Below are positions 9,901-18,201 of a DNA stretch of 64,000 nucleotides, piece by piece. The notes beneath the pieces are model-generated. The model ran no database searches and was not told the origin of the DNA. It saw only the letters and a list, made by a program, of their open reading frames with translations. The stretch is from Acidobacteriota bacterium (GTDB taxonomy: Bacteria; Acidobacteriota; Thermoanaerobaculia; UBA5066): the NCBI GenBank assembly GCA_029567505.1, contig JAKPXO010000270.1, positions 31,668-95,667 of the forward strand, given 5' to 3'. The translations under genes and the position numbers were made by a program. Each line of letters starts with the position of its first letter. The first letter of the stretch is position 1.

Positions 9901-11055
9901 CTCTTCGCCCTTCAGGCCGCTCGGGACGTTCGGCGTCGGGACGATCGCGTGATGGTCGCTCACCTTCGCGTCGTCGACGACGCGCGCGCCGAGCGGCCGC
10001 TCGCCCGTCCCTGGCGCGAAGAGGCGGCCCCAGGAGGGCTCGAGCGCCGCGGCGAGCCGCGGGAGCGTCGCCGCCACGTCGCGCGAGAGATGCCGGCTGT
10101 CGGTCCGCGGGTAGGTGATCGCTTTCTTCTCCTCGTAGAGGCGCTGGGCCACGTCCAGGGTCTTCTTCGCGCTCCAGCCGAGGAGCCGGTTCGCGTGGCG
10201 CTGCAGCTCGGTCAGGTCGAAGAGGAGCGGCGGCGGCACGCGGCGCGTCTTCGACTCGGCCGACGCGACGGCGGCCGTTCCCTCCCGCACGCGCGCGACG
10301 ATCTCCTTCGCTTTCGCCCCGTCCTTCGGGAGGCGGCGCCCGCCCTCCTCCTTCACCGTCGGGTCGAACCAGGTCCCGCGGTAGCACCCCGTCTCCCCTT
10401 CGAACGTCGCGATGACCTCGAAGTACTCCTCGGGGACGAACGCCCGGATGGCGAGCTCACGCTCGACGAGCATCGCGAGCGTGGGCGTCTGGACCCGTCC
10501 CACCGAGAGCGCCTCCCCGTGCGCGAGCGTGAACGCGCGCGAGAAGTTCATCCCGACGAGCCAGTCGGCCCGGCTCCGTCCGCGCGCCGCGTCGGCGAGC
10601 CGGTCGTAGTCCCGCGCCGGCTTCAGCCCTGCGAGCCCCGCACGGATCGCCTCCGGCGTCAGCGACGAGATCCAGAGGCGCTTCACCGGCTTCGTGCAGC
10701 GCGCCGCCTCGTAGAGCTGGCGGAAGATCAGCTCTCCCTCGCGCCCCGCGTCCGTGGCGCAGACGACCTCCACGACCTCGGGGTCCGACAGGATTCGCCG
10801 CACGGCCGCGAACTGCTCCGCGGCGCGGTCGAGGACGACGAGCGGCCACGCCGAGGGGAGCATCGGGAGGCGGTCGCGTCTCCAGGTCTGCCATGCGGGG
10901 TCCATCTGTCCCGGCTCGGCGAGGGTGACGAGGTGGCCGACGGCCCAGGTCACGATCCAGCCGTCGCCGACGAGGCAGCCGTCTCCGCGCCGGGTCGCCC
11001 CGACGACGGCCGCGAGGTCCCTCCCGACGCTCGGCTTCTCCGCGACGATCGCCAC
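6976..11055 (-). CDS. DNA topoisomerase III - RecQ helicase fusion protein (probable GTG start 11055; ORF open to 11187)
   Basis: N-terminal Topo IA (VAIVAEKPSVGRDL, TYPRTDSRHL) followed in the same frame by RecQ (MPTGAGKSLCYQLP, VDEAHCISHWGHDFRPDY, Cys zinc site, HRDC). Confidence 0.93.
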   Translation of the reverse strand: MAIVAEKPSVGRDLAAVVGATRRGDGCLVGDGWIVTWAVGHLVTLAEPGQMDPAWQTWRRDRLPMLPSAWPLVVLDRAAEQFAAVRRILSDPEVVEVVCATDAGREGELIFRQLYEAARCTKPVKRLWISSLTPEAIRAGLAGLKPARDYDRLADAARGRSRADWLVGMNFSRAFTLAHGEALSVGRVQTPTLAMLVERELAIRAFVPEEYFEVIATFEGETGCYRGTWFDPTVKEEGGRRLPKDGAKAKEIVARVREGTAAVASAESKTRRVPPPLLFDLTELQRHANRLLGWSAKKTLDVAQRLYEEKKAITYPRTDSRHLSRDVAATLPRLAAALEPSWGRLFAPGTGERPLGARVVDDAKVSDHHAIVPTPNVPSGLKGEEKALYEIVVRRLLAAWHDDHVAATTTVVTEVTGGEGDRGAATGAPAGRPVDRFRSAGTMVVAEGWKAAEPDAPRRKKDEDDEEGELPPGLAKGQAKRVVDAAAVEKRTRPPKRFTDATLLTAMETAGRTLDEKELAEAMKENGLGTPATRAEILETLIARGYAVRDGKVFSVTEKGIRLIGLVPDSVKSPALTGKWEAELARMQQGDGALPTFMNGIEAYVKEVVAGTFRAAPSPAAPEMPEAGTRPETGSPPMGSGVKSCPAGAIHDFTPDPRPCKPRVAGPVPAERLGELLEEVFGHEAFRPYQEAVCRAVVEGRDALLVMPTGAGKSLCYQLPGLARGGTTLVVSPLIALMEDQVAKMKALGLAAERIHSGRDRAASRQVCLDYLAGKLDFLFIAPERLSVPGFPEMLAKRTPALVAVDEAHCISHWGHDFRPDYRLLGARLPMLRPAPVIALTATATPRVQDDVTAQLGLTRPGRFIHGFRRKNLAVEVTEALPSRRAEIVKEVLSDAARRPAIVYTPTRKEATALAEKIGRGLRAVAYHAGMTARERDDVQARFLEGRADVIVATIAFGMGIDKPNVRTVIHTGLPGSVEGYYQEIGRAGRDGLPSRAILLHSYGDLRTHEFFLDRDYPETPVLGDVFRALKEEPIPTEGLAQLVSLEADVFQKALEKLWIFGGAVVTSEGDVSRGKEGWQRGYEEQRAHRRTQLERMRRFAEGPICRMLQLVRHFGDEEDDGAPCGLCDVCAPNDGVATETRRTSPMEDAALRRALECLRQRDGQTTGQLHAEVGKQFPAVERRAFEELLGGLVRAGLAKLEDDEFEKDGRVIRFRRAYLTGEGSRPGAAIDARVAVPPASAPRKGRAKAAATTRRTPIPKPAKGAGRAAHGGRASGRDAGPEAPGALPSLVDALRRFRLEEAKRHRVPAFRVFTDLTLLDIAARRPRTESELAAISGLGPSRMERYGARLLEIVKREG
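9085..9142. repeat. REP/MITE-like palindrome, copy 2, inside the topoisomerase III-RecQ linker
   Basis: 22-bp arms GGGGTCAGGCGTGAAATCGTGT / ACACGATTTCACGCCTGATCCC (one mismatch), 14-nt loop. Confidence 0.92.
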
Positions 11056-11223
11056 GGTCCGACCGTGTCGTCCGCGGACGTCCCCTCCCGTCGGTCCCGC
11101 CTCCCCCTCGCGCCGGGCCCTCGCTCGCTCGACCAACGTGGTCCTCCCTCGACCCCCCACCGGGGCCGCCGGAGGACGATAGAGCATCCGGACGGCGCAA
11201 CCGCGCGCCCGGGGCCGGGCGCG

Positions 11224-13146
11224 TCACCGTCCCGTGAGGAAGCCGCCGCCCGTGAGCAGGCGGCCCGCCTCTTCGGCCGGTGCCGGAGGCGCGAAGAAGT
11301 AGCCCTGCCCGAGGTCGCAGCCCATCTCGCGCAGAGTCCGCGCCACGGCGGCGTCCTCCACCCCTTCGGCGACGACCCCGAGGTCGAGGCTGTGGGCCAG
11401 CTGGACCGTCGAGCGGACGACGGCGAGGTCCTTCCCGCCCGTCGCCATCCCGGCCACGAACGAACGGTCGATCTTCAGGACGTCCACGGGGAGCCGCGTA
11501 AGGTAGGCGAGCGAGGAGTACCCCGTTCCGAAGTCGTCGATCGCGAGACGGGCCCCCGAGTCGTGCATCCGCCCGAGCATCTTCAGCGCCGTCTCCGGGT
11601 CCGACATCACCGCCGACTCCGTCAGCTCGAACTCCACGAGCCCCGGGTCGACGCCGACCGACCTCACGATCTCCTCCAGCTTCTCCGGGCAGCTCCTGTC
11701 GACGAGGTTCCTCGCGGACAGGTTCACGGCCATCGTCAGCTTCGGCAGCTGCCGGTTCCACAGGGAGAGCTGCTCGAGCGCCCGCCGGACGACCCACGAG
11801 GTGAGCGCGACCATCCCGTCGGTGGCCTCGGCGAAGGGCACGAACTGGCTCGAGCCGAGGAGCCCGAGCCGGGGGTGCCGCCATCTCACGAGCGCCTCGA
11901 ACCCCTCGATGAAGTCGTACTGGAGCGCCACCTTCGGCTGGAAGTGGAGGACGAGCTGTCCTTCCCGGATCGCACGCCCGAGGTCGGAGAGGATCGTCAG
12001 GCGCTCGGGCGTGTGCTCGTCGAGGTCGGCCTCGTAGCCGGCGACACCTCCGGCGCCCTTCTTCGCGACGTGCAGCGCCACGTCGGCGCAGCGCAGGAGC
12101 CCGTGGCTCACCCGCGCGTCGGTGGGAAAGTGCGCGACGCCGGCGCTCGCCCCCACCTCGAGCCCCATCCCCGCGACCCGGAACGGCTCCCCGAGCCAGG
12201 CGAGGACCTTCCGCGCGGCATCCTCCCCGTCCTCCCGGCGCTCCGCCGCCGGCACGACGATCGCGAACTCGTCACCCCCGAGACGGAAGACCTCCATGCC
12301 GCCGCTGCACCGCTCCGCGAGCCGGGTACCGACCTGGACGAGGAGCTCGTCGCCGAAGTTGTGCCCGAGCGTGTCGTTGATCTCCCGGAACCAGTCGAGG
12401 TCGAGGAGGACGAGGGCCGCCCGGCCACCCCCGACGGCTTCCGCGAGAGTCCCGAAGCGCCTGTGGAAGCCGGCGCGGTTCGGGAGACCCGTGAGCGCGT
12501 CCCGATAGGCGCGCTCCTCGAGCTCCGTCCGGTATTGCGCGTTCGCGACGGCGAGCGAGACCGCGCGGGCGACCCCCTCGAAGGTCTCGGCCTCCTCCGG
12601 CCGCAGGTCCCGGCCCTCCGGATAGAGGACGTTCAGCGTTCCGAGAGACCGCCCCCCGTGCGCGAGCGGGACGCAGAGCCCCGAGGCGACCCGGCGGCGG
12701 GCGAGCGCGTCCACGACCGGATGCACCTCGCGCCCCTCGATGCGCACCTCTCCGAGCGAGACGATCCGCCGTTCACGGATGGCCCTCCCGCTGGCGCTCC
12801 CCTCCAGCGGGAGGCGGGCGCCGAGGTCGAGCTCCTCCTCCGTGAAGCCGCGTCCCGCCACGAGCCGAAGTGGCCCGTCGGGCCCGTCGAGAAGGTAGAT
12901 CGCCACGAGCGGGGGCGCGCTCCCTCCGCGCAACGCCTCCGCGGTCTCCACGGCGATCGCCTCCGGGTCGAGGCGCCGCTGGAGACGGAAGGCCAGGTCG
13001 TTCACGAGTCGCAGGGCTTCGTTGCGGGCCTCGAGCTCGGCCTTCGCCGCCCGCAGGTCGCTCACGAGCGACGCGACGTCCGCGGGCGCGGCCGCCTCCT
13101 GAGCTCCGTCCGTCGATTCGCGAACGTCGGTGGCCGGTTCGTCCAT
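11224..13146 (-). CDS. GAF-GGDEF-EAL cyclic-di-GMP turnover protein
   Basis: RLGGDEFAIV; EGFEALVRWRHP; ELTESAVM; DDFGTGYSSL. Confidence 0.95.
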   Translation of the reverse strand: MDEPATDVRESTDGAQEAAAPADVASLVSDLRAAKAELEARNEALRLVNDLAFRLQRRLDPEAIAVETAEALRGGSAPPLVAIYLLDGPDGPLRLVAGRGFTEEELDLGARLPLEGSASGRAIRERRIVSLGEVRIEGREVHPVVDALARRRVASGLCVPLAHGGRSLGTLNVLYPEGRDLRPEEAETFEGVARAVSLAVANAQYRTELEERAYRDALTGLPNRAGFHRRFGTLAEAVGGGRAALVLLDLDWFREINDTLGHNFGDELLVQVGTRLAERCSGGMEVFRLGGDEFAIVVPAAERREDGEDAARKVLAWLGEPFRVAGMGLEVGASAGVAHFPTDARVSHGLLRCADVALHVAKKGAGGVAGYEADLDEHTPERLTILSDLGRAIREGQLVLHFQPKVALQYDFIEGFEALVRWRHPRLGLLGSSQFVPFAEATDGMVALTSWVVRRALEQLSLWNRQLPKLTMAVNLSARNLVDRSCPEKLEEIVRSVGVDPGLVEFELTESAVMSDPETALKMLGRMHDSGARLAIDDFGTGYSSLAYLTRLPVDVLKIDRSFVAGMATGGKDLAVVRSTVQLAHSLDLGVVAEGVEDAAVARTLREMGCDLGQGYFFAPPAPAEEAGRLLTGGGFLTGR

Positions 13147-13355
13147 CGCGCCCTCTCCCGCGCGCCGGGCGGGTCTCCCCCACCGCGCGGCCCCGTGTCT
13201 GACACGGCTCGCCGTCGACGAATCGATCATATCCCGCAGCGACGGCACCACCGGCCTCCGCAGGGGGGCTCGCGCGGTCCGGAGACGTGGCGGAGAGCGG
13301 GACGGGCGGGCGGAGTCCGGGCGCGTCCCCGACCGGAATCGCGCCCGCGCCGGCG

Positions 13356-13787
13356 TCACTCCTCCAGGTGGAGGTCCACGATCATCGGCGGCTTCAGGGC
13401 GCTGATGAGCGGCGTGAAGAGCCCGATGAGGAAGAGGACGAACGCGCCCCCGGAGAGCGCCGCGAGGCCCAGCATCAGGGGGACCTTCGTGAGCCGAACA
13501 CGGTCGCGCTCGTTGAGGCTCGCCACGATCTCGGAAGCGGCGAGCGGCGCTTCCCCGTCCTTCCGCTTCAGGACGACCTTCTGCGCCTCGATCGCCTTCA
13601 GGATCGGCTCGCCCGCGACGTAGACCACGACTCGGCCGGCCGACTCGGCCAGCGGCGGTGCGAACGCCGGATCGACGAAATGGCCGTCGGCCGGGACCTG
13701 AGAGAAGTGAAAGACGCCATATCCGGCGCCCGCGCAGACGAGCAGACCGATCAGAATCGCGAACAGGCGAAAGTGGTTCTGTTTCAC
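13356..13787 (-). CDS. Small membrane-anchored hypothetical protein
   Basis: ORF with two hydrophobic helices; GTG start. Confidence 0.7.
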   Translation of the reverse strand: MKQNHFRLFAILIGLLVCAGAGYGVFHFSQVPADGHFVDPAFAPPLAESAGRVVVYVAGEPILKAIEAQKVVLKRKDGEAPLAASEIVASLNERDRVRLTKVPLMLGLAALSGGAFVLFLIGLFTPLISALKPPMIVDLHLEE

Positions 13788-14031
13788 CGTCTTGCCTCCC
13801 CGGGAGTCCGGCTCGGCGGTAGGAGGAAGGCCCGCTCCCCTCCGGAGGCCGCGGCGAGCCGGCGAGTCCGGGAACCGGGGGAGAGGCGGAGGCGTCGGAG
13901 GAAGGGGCGGCCGGTTCCGGCGCCGTTCCGATGATAGCCCTTCGCGCCATTCCCGGGCCGCCTCGTCCTTCACGCGACGAGCGAGGTGCCGGTCGCCCGT
14001 CGCAGCTCGTCACCCGGGACGGAACGCCGTC

Positions 14032-14781
14032 TCAGAAACGGAGAGAGACGCCTCCGACTCCGTACGCGAGCCAGGCGAAGCTGTAGACCTCGTCTCCGTC
14101 GACGCCTCCCTCGAGCGTCCTCGCGCCGAGGAAGAGGTCCACGCCGGGCGAGACCTTCGCTTCGAGCCGGACGGACGCGTCGACCGCCCTCCCCTGGCTC
14201 GCGGCGGCGCCGTCGGCTTCGAGGTCGACGGCGAGGCCCGGCGTGACCTGCCAGCGAACGCCGCCGTAGAGGAGCGGGACGAATCCCGTGTTCGTCTTCG
14301 CCTGCGAGACGCCGCCCTGCTCCAGCTCGATCCGGGCGTCACGGACCTTCGCCGTCAGCCCCGCGCGAAAAGAGACCGGCCCCGAGGAGCGGAATCGCCA
14401 GACGTACGAGAGGCGCCAGGAATCGAAGACCCAGGTGGCCCGAAGCGGCTCTCCCGCGGCGAAGGTGCTTCCGTCGAAGGCGACCGCGGTCTGCGGTACG
14501 AGGGTCGCCTTCGTCCGGAACGGGGCGGCGACGACGCGGAGGGAGCTCCTCTCTCCGAGTTCGGCCCACAGCGTCGCCCGGGCGGTGAAGAAGGGACCGC
14601 GATCGGCGTCGTCGATCGAGAGGCGCGTCCCGCCCTCGCCGGGAACGGCGAGGTCGTTCCGGAGCTGCCAGGCGGCTCCCGTCTCGAGGTCGAGGCGGAA
14701 CCCTTCCGCCAGCGCAGGCCGTCCGGTCAGGGCCCCGAGCGCGAGGAAGAGGAGAGCGAGGAGCGCGGAGCGACGCGTCAC
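14032..14781 (-). CDS. Putative outer-membrane beta-barrel protein
   Basis: Signal peptide; alternating beta-strand pattern; C-terminal GVGGVSLRF. Confidence 0.7.
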   Translation of the reverse strand: MTRRSALLALLFLALGALTGRPALAEGFRLDLETGAAWQLRNDLAVPGEGGTRLSIDDADRGPFFTARATLWAELGERSSLRVVAAPFRTKATLVPQTAVAFDGSTFAAGEPLRATWVFDSWRLSYVWRFRSSGPVSFRAGLTAKVRDARIELEQGGVSQAKTNTGFVPLLYGGVRWQVTPGLAVDLEADGAAASQGRAVDASVRLEAKVSPGVDLFLGARTLEGGVDGDEVYSFAWLAYGVGGVSLRF

Positions 14782-14833
14782 GCTCCCACTCCGAGAGCGC
14801 GCTCCCGCCGGATTCCTCCGCTCGCCCCCGGGG

Positions 14834-15673
14834 CTACGGCAGGGGAACGTCCTTCAGCACGAACCGATAGAGGCGGAGCGTGCTCGGAGTCTTCAGGCGG
14901 ACGCGGAGCCCCCAGTCCGGACCGGGTGCCTCGGAGCGCGCCGAGACCACGACGAGCCCGCCCCTCTCCTCGCGGTCCGTCGCCCAGGCCGTTCCCTCGG
15001 GGTCGACGAAGTAGAAGCCCTCGACGCGCCCCAGCGGGTCGGCGACCCTGAGGACGAGCTCGTCCGGGTCCGCAGGCAGAGCCTCCGCCTCCTGCGTTGC
15101 CGCGATCGCGATCGTGACGTCGTTCCGGGCGAGCGACGGAGACACGAGGGGTGACCCGGCGAGGGAGCGGAAGCGGGGAACGACGACGGCGGCGTCCGGA
15201 TCGGCGTCGGGGACGTAGAGCTCGATCGAACCCGAGACCTCGCGGAGCGTCGCCGCAGAGCGGGAGGCGAGCTTCAACGGAACGGAGAGGACGACCGGCG
15301 CCGTCGCGTCGTCCCCCCGCGGGGGCTCGTGGGCGGCGTTCGCGGCGCCGGCCGGGACGAGGCTCGCGCCGAGGTCGTCGACGGCGGTCGCGACGACGAC
15401 GCGCGCCGTCTCGACGTCGCCCCTCTTCGTCCCGACGAGCGCGACCTCCAGCGTCGTCCCGGCCGGGCCCGCCGCCCCGCCCCGGACCCGATCCTCGTGG
15501 ATGCCGAGGAAGCTCAGCTCGAGCGGTGGCGCGGGAACCGGAGTCGGCCGAGGGAGCGGCGTCGGAGTCGGGCGCGAGACGAGCCGGCGCACCCGCTCGG
15601 GCAGGCCGCACCCCGGAGCCGCGAGGAGCGCGACGATCAGGACGAGGAGCGCACCTTCTCCGCCTCGTCTCAC
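14834..15673 (-). CDS. Putative lipoprotein, paralogue of the upstream gene
   Basis: LLAAPGC lipobox; shared VSGxIxLxxP and C-terminal LKxVxLP with 15670..16434. Confidence 0.7.
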   Translation of the reverse strand: MRRGGEGALLVLIVALLAAPGCGLPERVRRLVSRPTPTPLPRPTPVPAPPLELSFLGIHEDRVRGGAAGPAGTTLEVALVGTKRGDVETARVVVATAVDDLGASLVPAGAANAAHEPPRGDDATAPVVLSVPLKLASRSAATLREVSGSIELYVPDADPDAAVVVPRFRSLAGSPLVSPSLARNDVTIAIAATQEAEALPADPDELVLRVADPLGRVEGFYFVDPEGTAWATDREERGGLVVVSARSEAPGPDWGLRVRLKTPSTLRLYRFVLKDVPLP

Positions 15674-16434
15674 GGCAGGGCGACTCCCTTCAGCTCGAAC
15701 GGGACCGCGACGACCGATCGCCTCGTCAGGAGGCCGAGGACGAGCGTCGCGTCGGCGGGCGGCGGCTCCGCGAGGATCAGCTCGAGAGAGCCTTTCCCCT
15801 CCGCGATCGTCACCTGGAGGCTCGAGGCCGAGATCTCGGTTCCGTCGGGGCGAAGGACGCGGACCGTGCGGACCCGTTCGACGTCGGCGGCGCTCCCGCG
15901 CAGCGACACGACCGTGGGCGCGTCCGCGACACGCGGCGCGACCCGGAGCGTGACGCCCTCGGATCGCAGGGTGGACGCCGCCAGCGGCGCACCCGGGCGG
16001 GCGAGGGCCCGAGGGATCCTCGCTTCGGCCCCGGCGTCCCGCGAGGGGATCCAGAGGTCGATCGTCCCGGAGACGTCGACGAAGGCCGCGCCGCGCGCCG
16101 GGCTCCCCAGGACGATCCAGAGGCCCGTCCCGCTCGGACGCACCTCCCATCTGGAGGGCTCGGGCTCCTCGGGGAGGACGTCGCGCCCTGTCGCGTCGGC
16201 GGCGGCCGACACGCGAATGCGGAACGCCTTCGCGCTCGCGAGACCGTCGCCCTCGAGCTTCGGCTGGAGAGTGAGCCGCCCTTCGGTCTCGCCCGACGCG
16301 GAGCGTTGCCGCGATTCGGCCACCGCTTCGACCACCAGCCGGAATCCCCCGTCGGCGGAGCGCGCGTCCGCGACCGCGGGGGCCAGCGCCACCGCCACGA
16401 GAGAAGCCGCGAAGACTGCGTCCTGTCGCTTCAT
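15670..16434 (-). CDS. Secreted hypothetical protein, paralogue of 14834..15673
   Basis: Signal peptide MKRQDAVFAASLVAVALAPAVADA; C-terminal FELKGVALP. Confidence 0.75.
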   Translation of the reverse strand: MKRQDAVFAASLVAVALAPAVADARSADGGFRLVVEAVAESRQRSASGETEGRLTLQPKLEGDGLASAKAFRIRVSAAADATGRDVLPEEPEPSRWEVRPSGTGLWIVLGSPARGAAFVDVSGTIDLWIPSRDAGAEARIPRALARPGAPLAASTLRSEGVTLRVAPRVADAPTVVSLRGSAADVERVRTVRVLRPDGTEISASSLQVTIAEGKGSLELILAEPPPADATLVLGLLTRRSVVAVPFELKGVALP

Positions 16435-16638
16435 ACCGAGCTCGGGCCGAACAGCTCCGGAAGTGTACGTCGAACGCTGCTTCGATCGCGCGGTGCTCGC
16501 CGCCCCCCCCGGGAGGCCACCGTCCGGTCCGCCCGACCGAGTCGGACGCCTCCCGAGAATCGAGGAAGGGTGGGGACGCGATCGCGACAGGCTCAGAAGA
16601 TGGCGGAAGGGTCGCGAACGGGGTCAGGCGCGAGCCGG

Positions 16639-16682
16639 GTCAGGTCCGTCCTCGTTGAGAGTCAACGATGAACGGACCTGAC
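16639..16682. repeat. REP-like palindrome abutting the IS110 remnant
   Basis: GTCAGGTCCGTCCTCGTTGA-GAG-TCAACGATGAACGGACCTGAC, one mismatch and one bulge. Confidence 0.85.
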
Positions 16683-16709
16683 ATGAAAACGCCCCGGTGG
16701 GGCTTGAGT

Positions 16710-17898
16710 TCAGGCGGCGTTCTGCACGGTGACCTCCAGGCCGAGGGCTTCGAGGCGACGAATGAGGCGCCACCGAGTTCCCGGTACGTCTGCCCGGTGG
16801 AGAGGATCTTGTAGACGATCACGAGCAGGGTGTGACCGACGGCTATCAGGGCCTTCTTCTTCGGCATGCGGCGGACGAGTCGCTTGTACTGGGCGGCGGG
16901 GTAGGTGTTCTTGGTGTGGGATGCGGCCCACGCGGCCTCGCACAGAGCCGCGCGCAGGTAGCGGGTAGCCGGGTTGGTTCGGGGGTTCCTGCGTTTGCCG
17001 GCCGACTCGTCATTTCCGGGACACATCCCCGCCCAGCTCGTCACGTGCCGGGTCGTGGGAAAGGCGGCCATGTTCACGCCCATCTCGAGATGATCGTCTG
17101 CGCCACGGAGGTCCCGATCCCCGGAATCGCTTCCAGCAGCTGCGGGGCCTTCGCTACGAAAGGGTCGGGGTCTCGCCGGATCTGTTCGTCGAGGCGCTGC
17201 TGTACCCGCTCCAGAGCCGCCTCCACCTCGTCGTAGCGCTTCAGCAGCTCGCCGAGCACCCATCGTTGGGTCTCCGTGAGCCGTCCTTCGAGGGCACGCT
17301 GCAGACTCGCCCTCTTCTCCGTCAAGCGTCCGCGGGCCAGATCCGCCAGAGCTTCCGTGTTCGTCTCCCCCCGCGAGATCTTCGTCAGCATCTCCCGTCC
17401 GGACATCCCCATCGTTCGAGAAGGCACCTGGCCGATCTTCACGTTCCCGCTCTCGGCCAGCTTCTCGATCCGGTTGCTCAGCGCCGTCTGTTCCCGCACC
17501 AGGCTCTCCCGATACCGCGTCAGCTCCCGAAGCGCCCGGATCGACGGCGGAGGAATGAAGCTCGGCTTCAGAAGCCCGTGCCTCAGGAGGTCCGCCAGCC
17601 GCTCGCAGTCGCGCACGTCCGTCTTCCGACCCCTGACCGCCTTGACGTGACGCGCGTTGGCCAGCATCACCTCCACGGCGTCCTCCAGCACGTTGAACAC
17701 CGGCTTCCAGTACACACCCGTCGCCTCGATGGCCGCGTGCGTGCACCCCTCGTTCTCCAGCCACGCCCGCAACTCCAGAAGATCCTCCGTCATCGTCCCG
17801 AATGTCCGTATCGGCTTGCGCCCCTTCCGGATCACGCACGCCACCACCGTCGCTGCGTGGACGTCCAGCCCGCAGCAGCACTCGTGGATCACTTCCAT
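16710..17898 (-). pseudogene. IS110-family transposase, frameshifted and internally deleted
   Basis: MEVIHECCCGLDVHAATVVACV...IPGIGTSVAQTIIS then frame change to MGVNMAAFPTTRHVTSWAGMCPGNDESAGKRR, second frame change near the C-terminus (RRLEALGLEVTVQNAA). Confidence 0.9.
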
Positions 17899-18166
17899 CC
17901 GGCCTCCCTTCTGCTCGCCGGTGGGGACCCTCCTTCGTCCGAATCTGCCATGGGTGCTCTCCCTCACGGGAGGCAACAATCGACGGTACCTGCCGGGTCC
18001 CCGGACCACGCTGACCCGCGGGCTCTACCGCACCACTGTCTTGTCGGTCTTCATACCGACCGCGTCCCTGTTCTCGTCCCCCTTTTCATCCTCGAGGGCG
18101 AGCCGAGGGATCATGTCCGCTGACCCCATCCTGCCCCTCCTGCTGGCCCCGTCCGGCCGGGAGCCG

Positions 18167-18198
18167 CATCGGGCCGCCCCGGACGGGGCGGCCCGATG
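18167..18198 (-). terminator. Strong GC hairpin downstream of M16 gene
   Basis: 15-bp perfect arms CATCGGGCCGCCCCG-GA-CGGGGCGGCCCGATG just after stop at 18202. Confidence 0.6.
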
Positions 18199-18201
18199 GA
18201 C

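Noticed and set aside
9844-13623. 1259-aa plus-strand ORF
   Set aside because: Antisense to topoisomerase III and the GGDEF-EAL gene; low-complexity R/E/P-rich translation.
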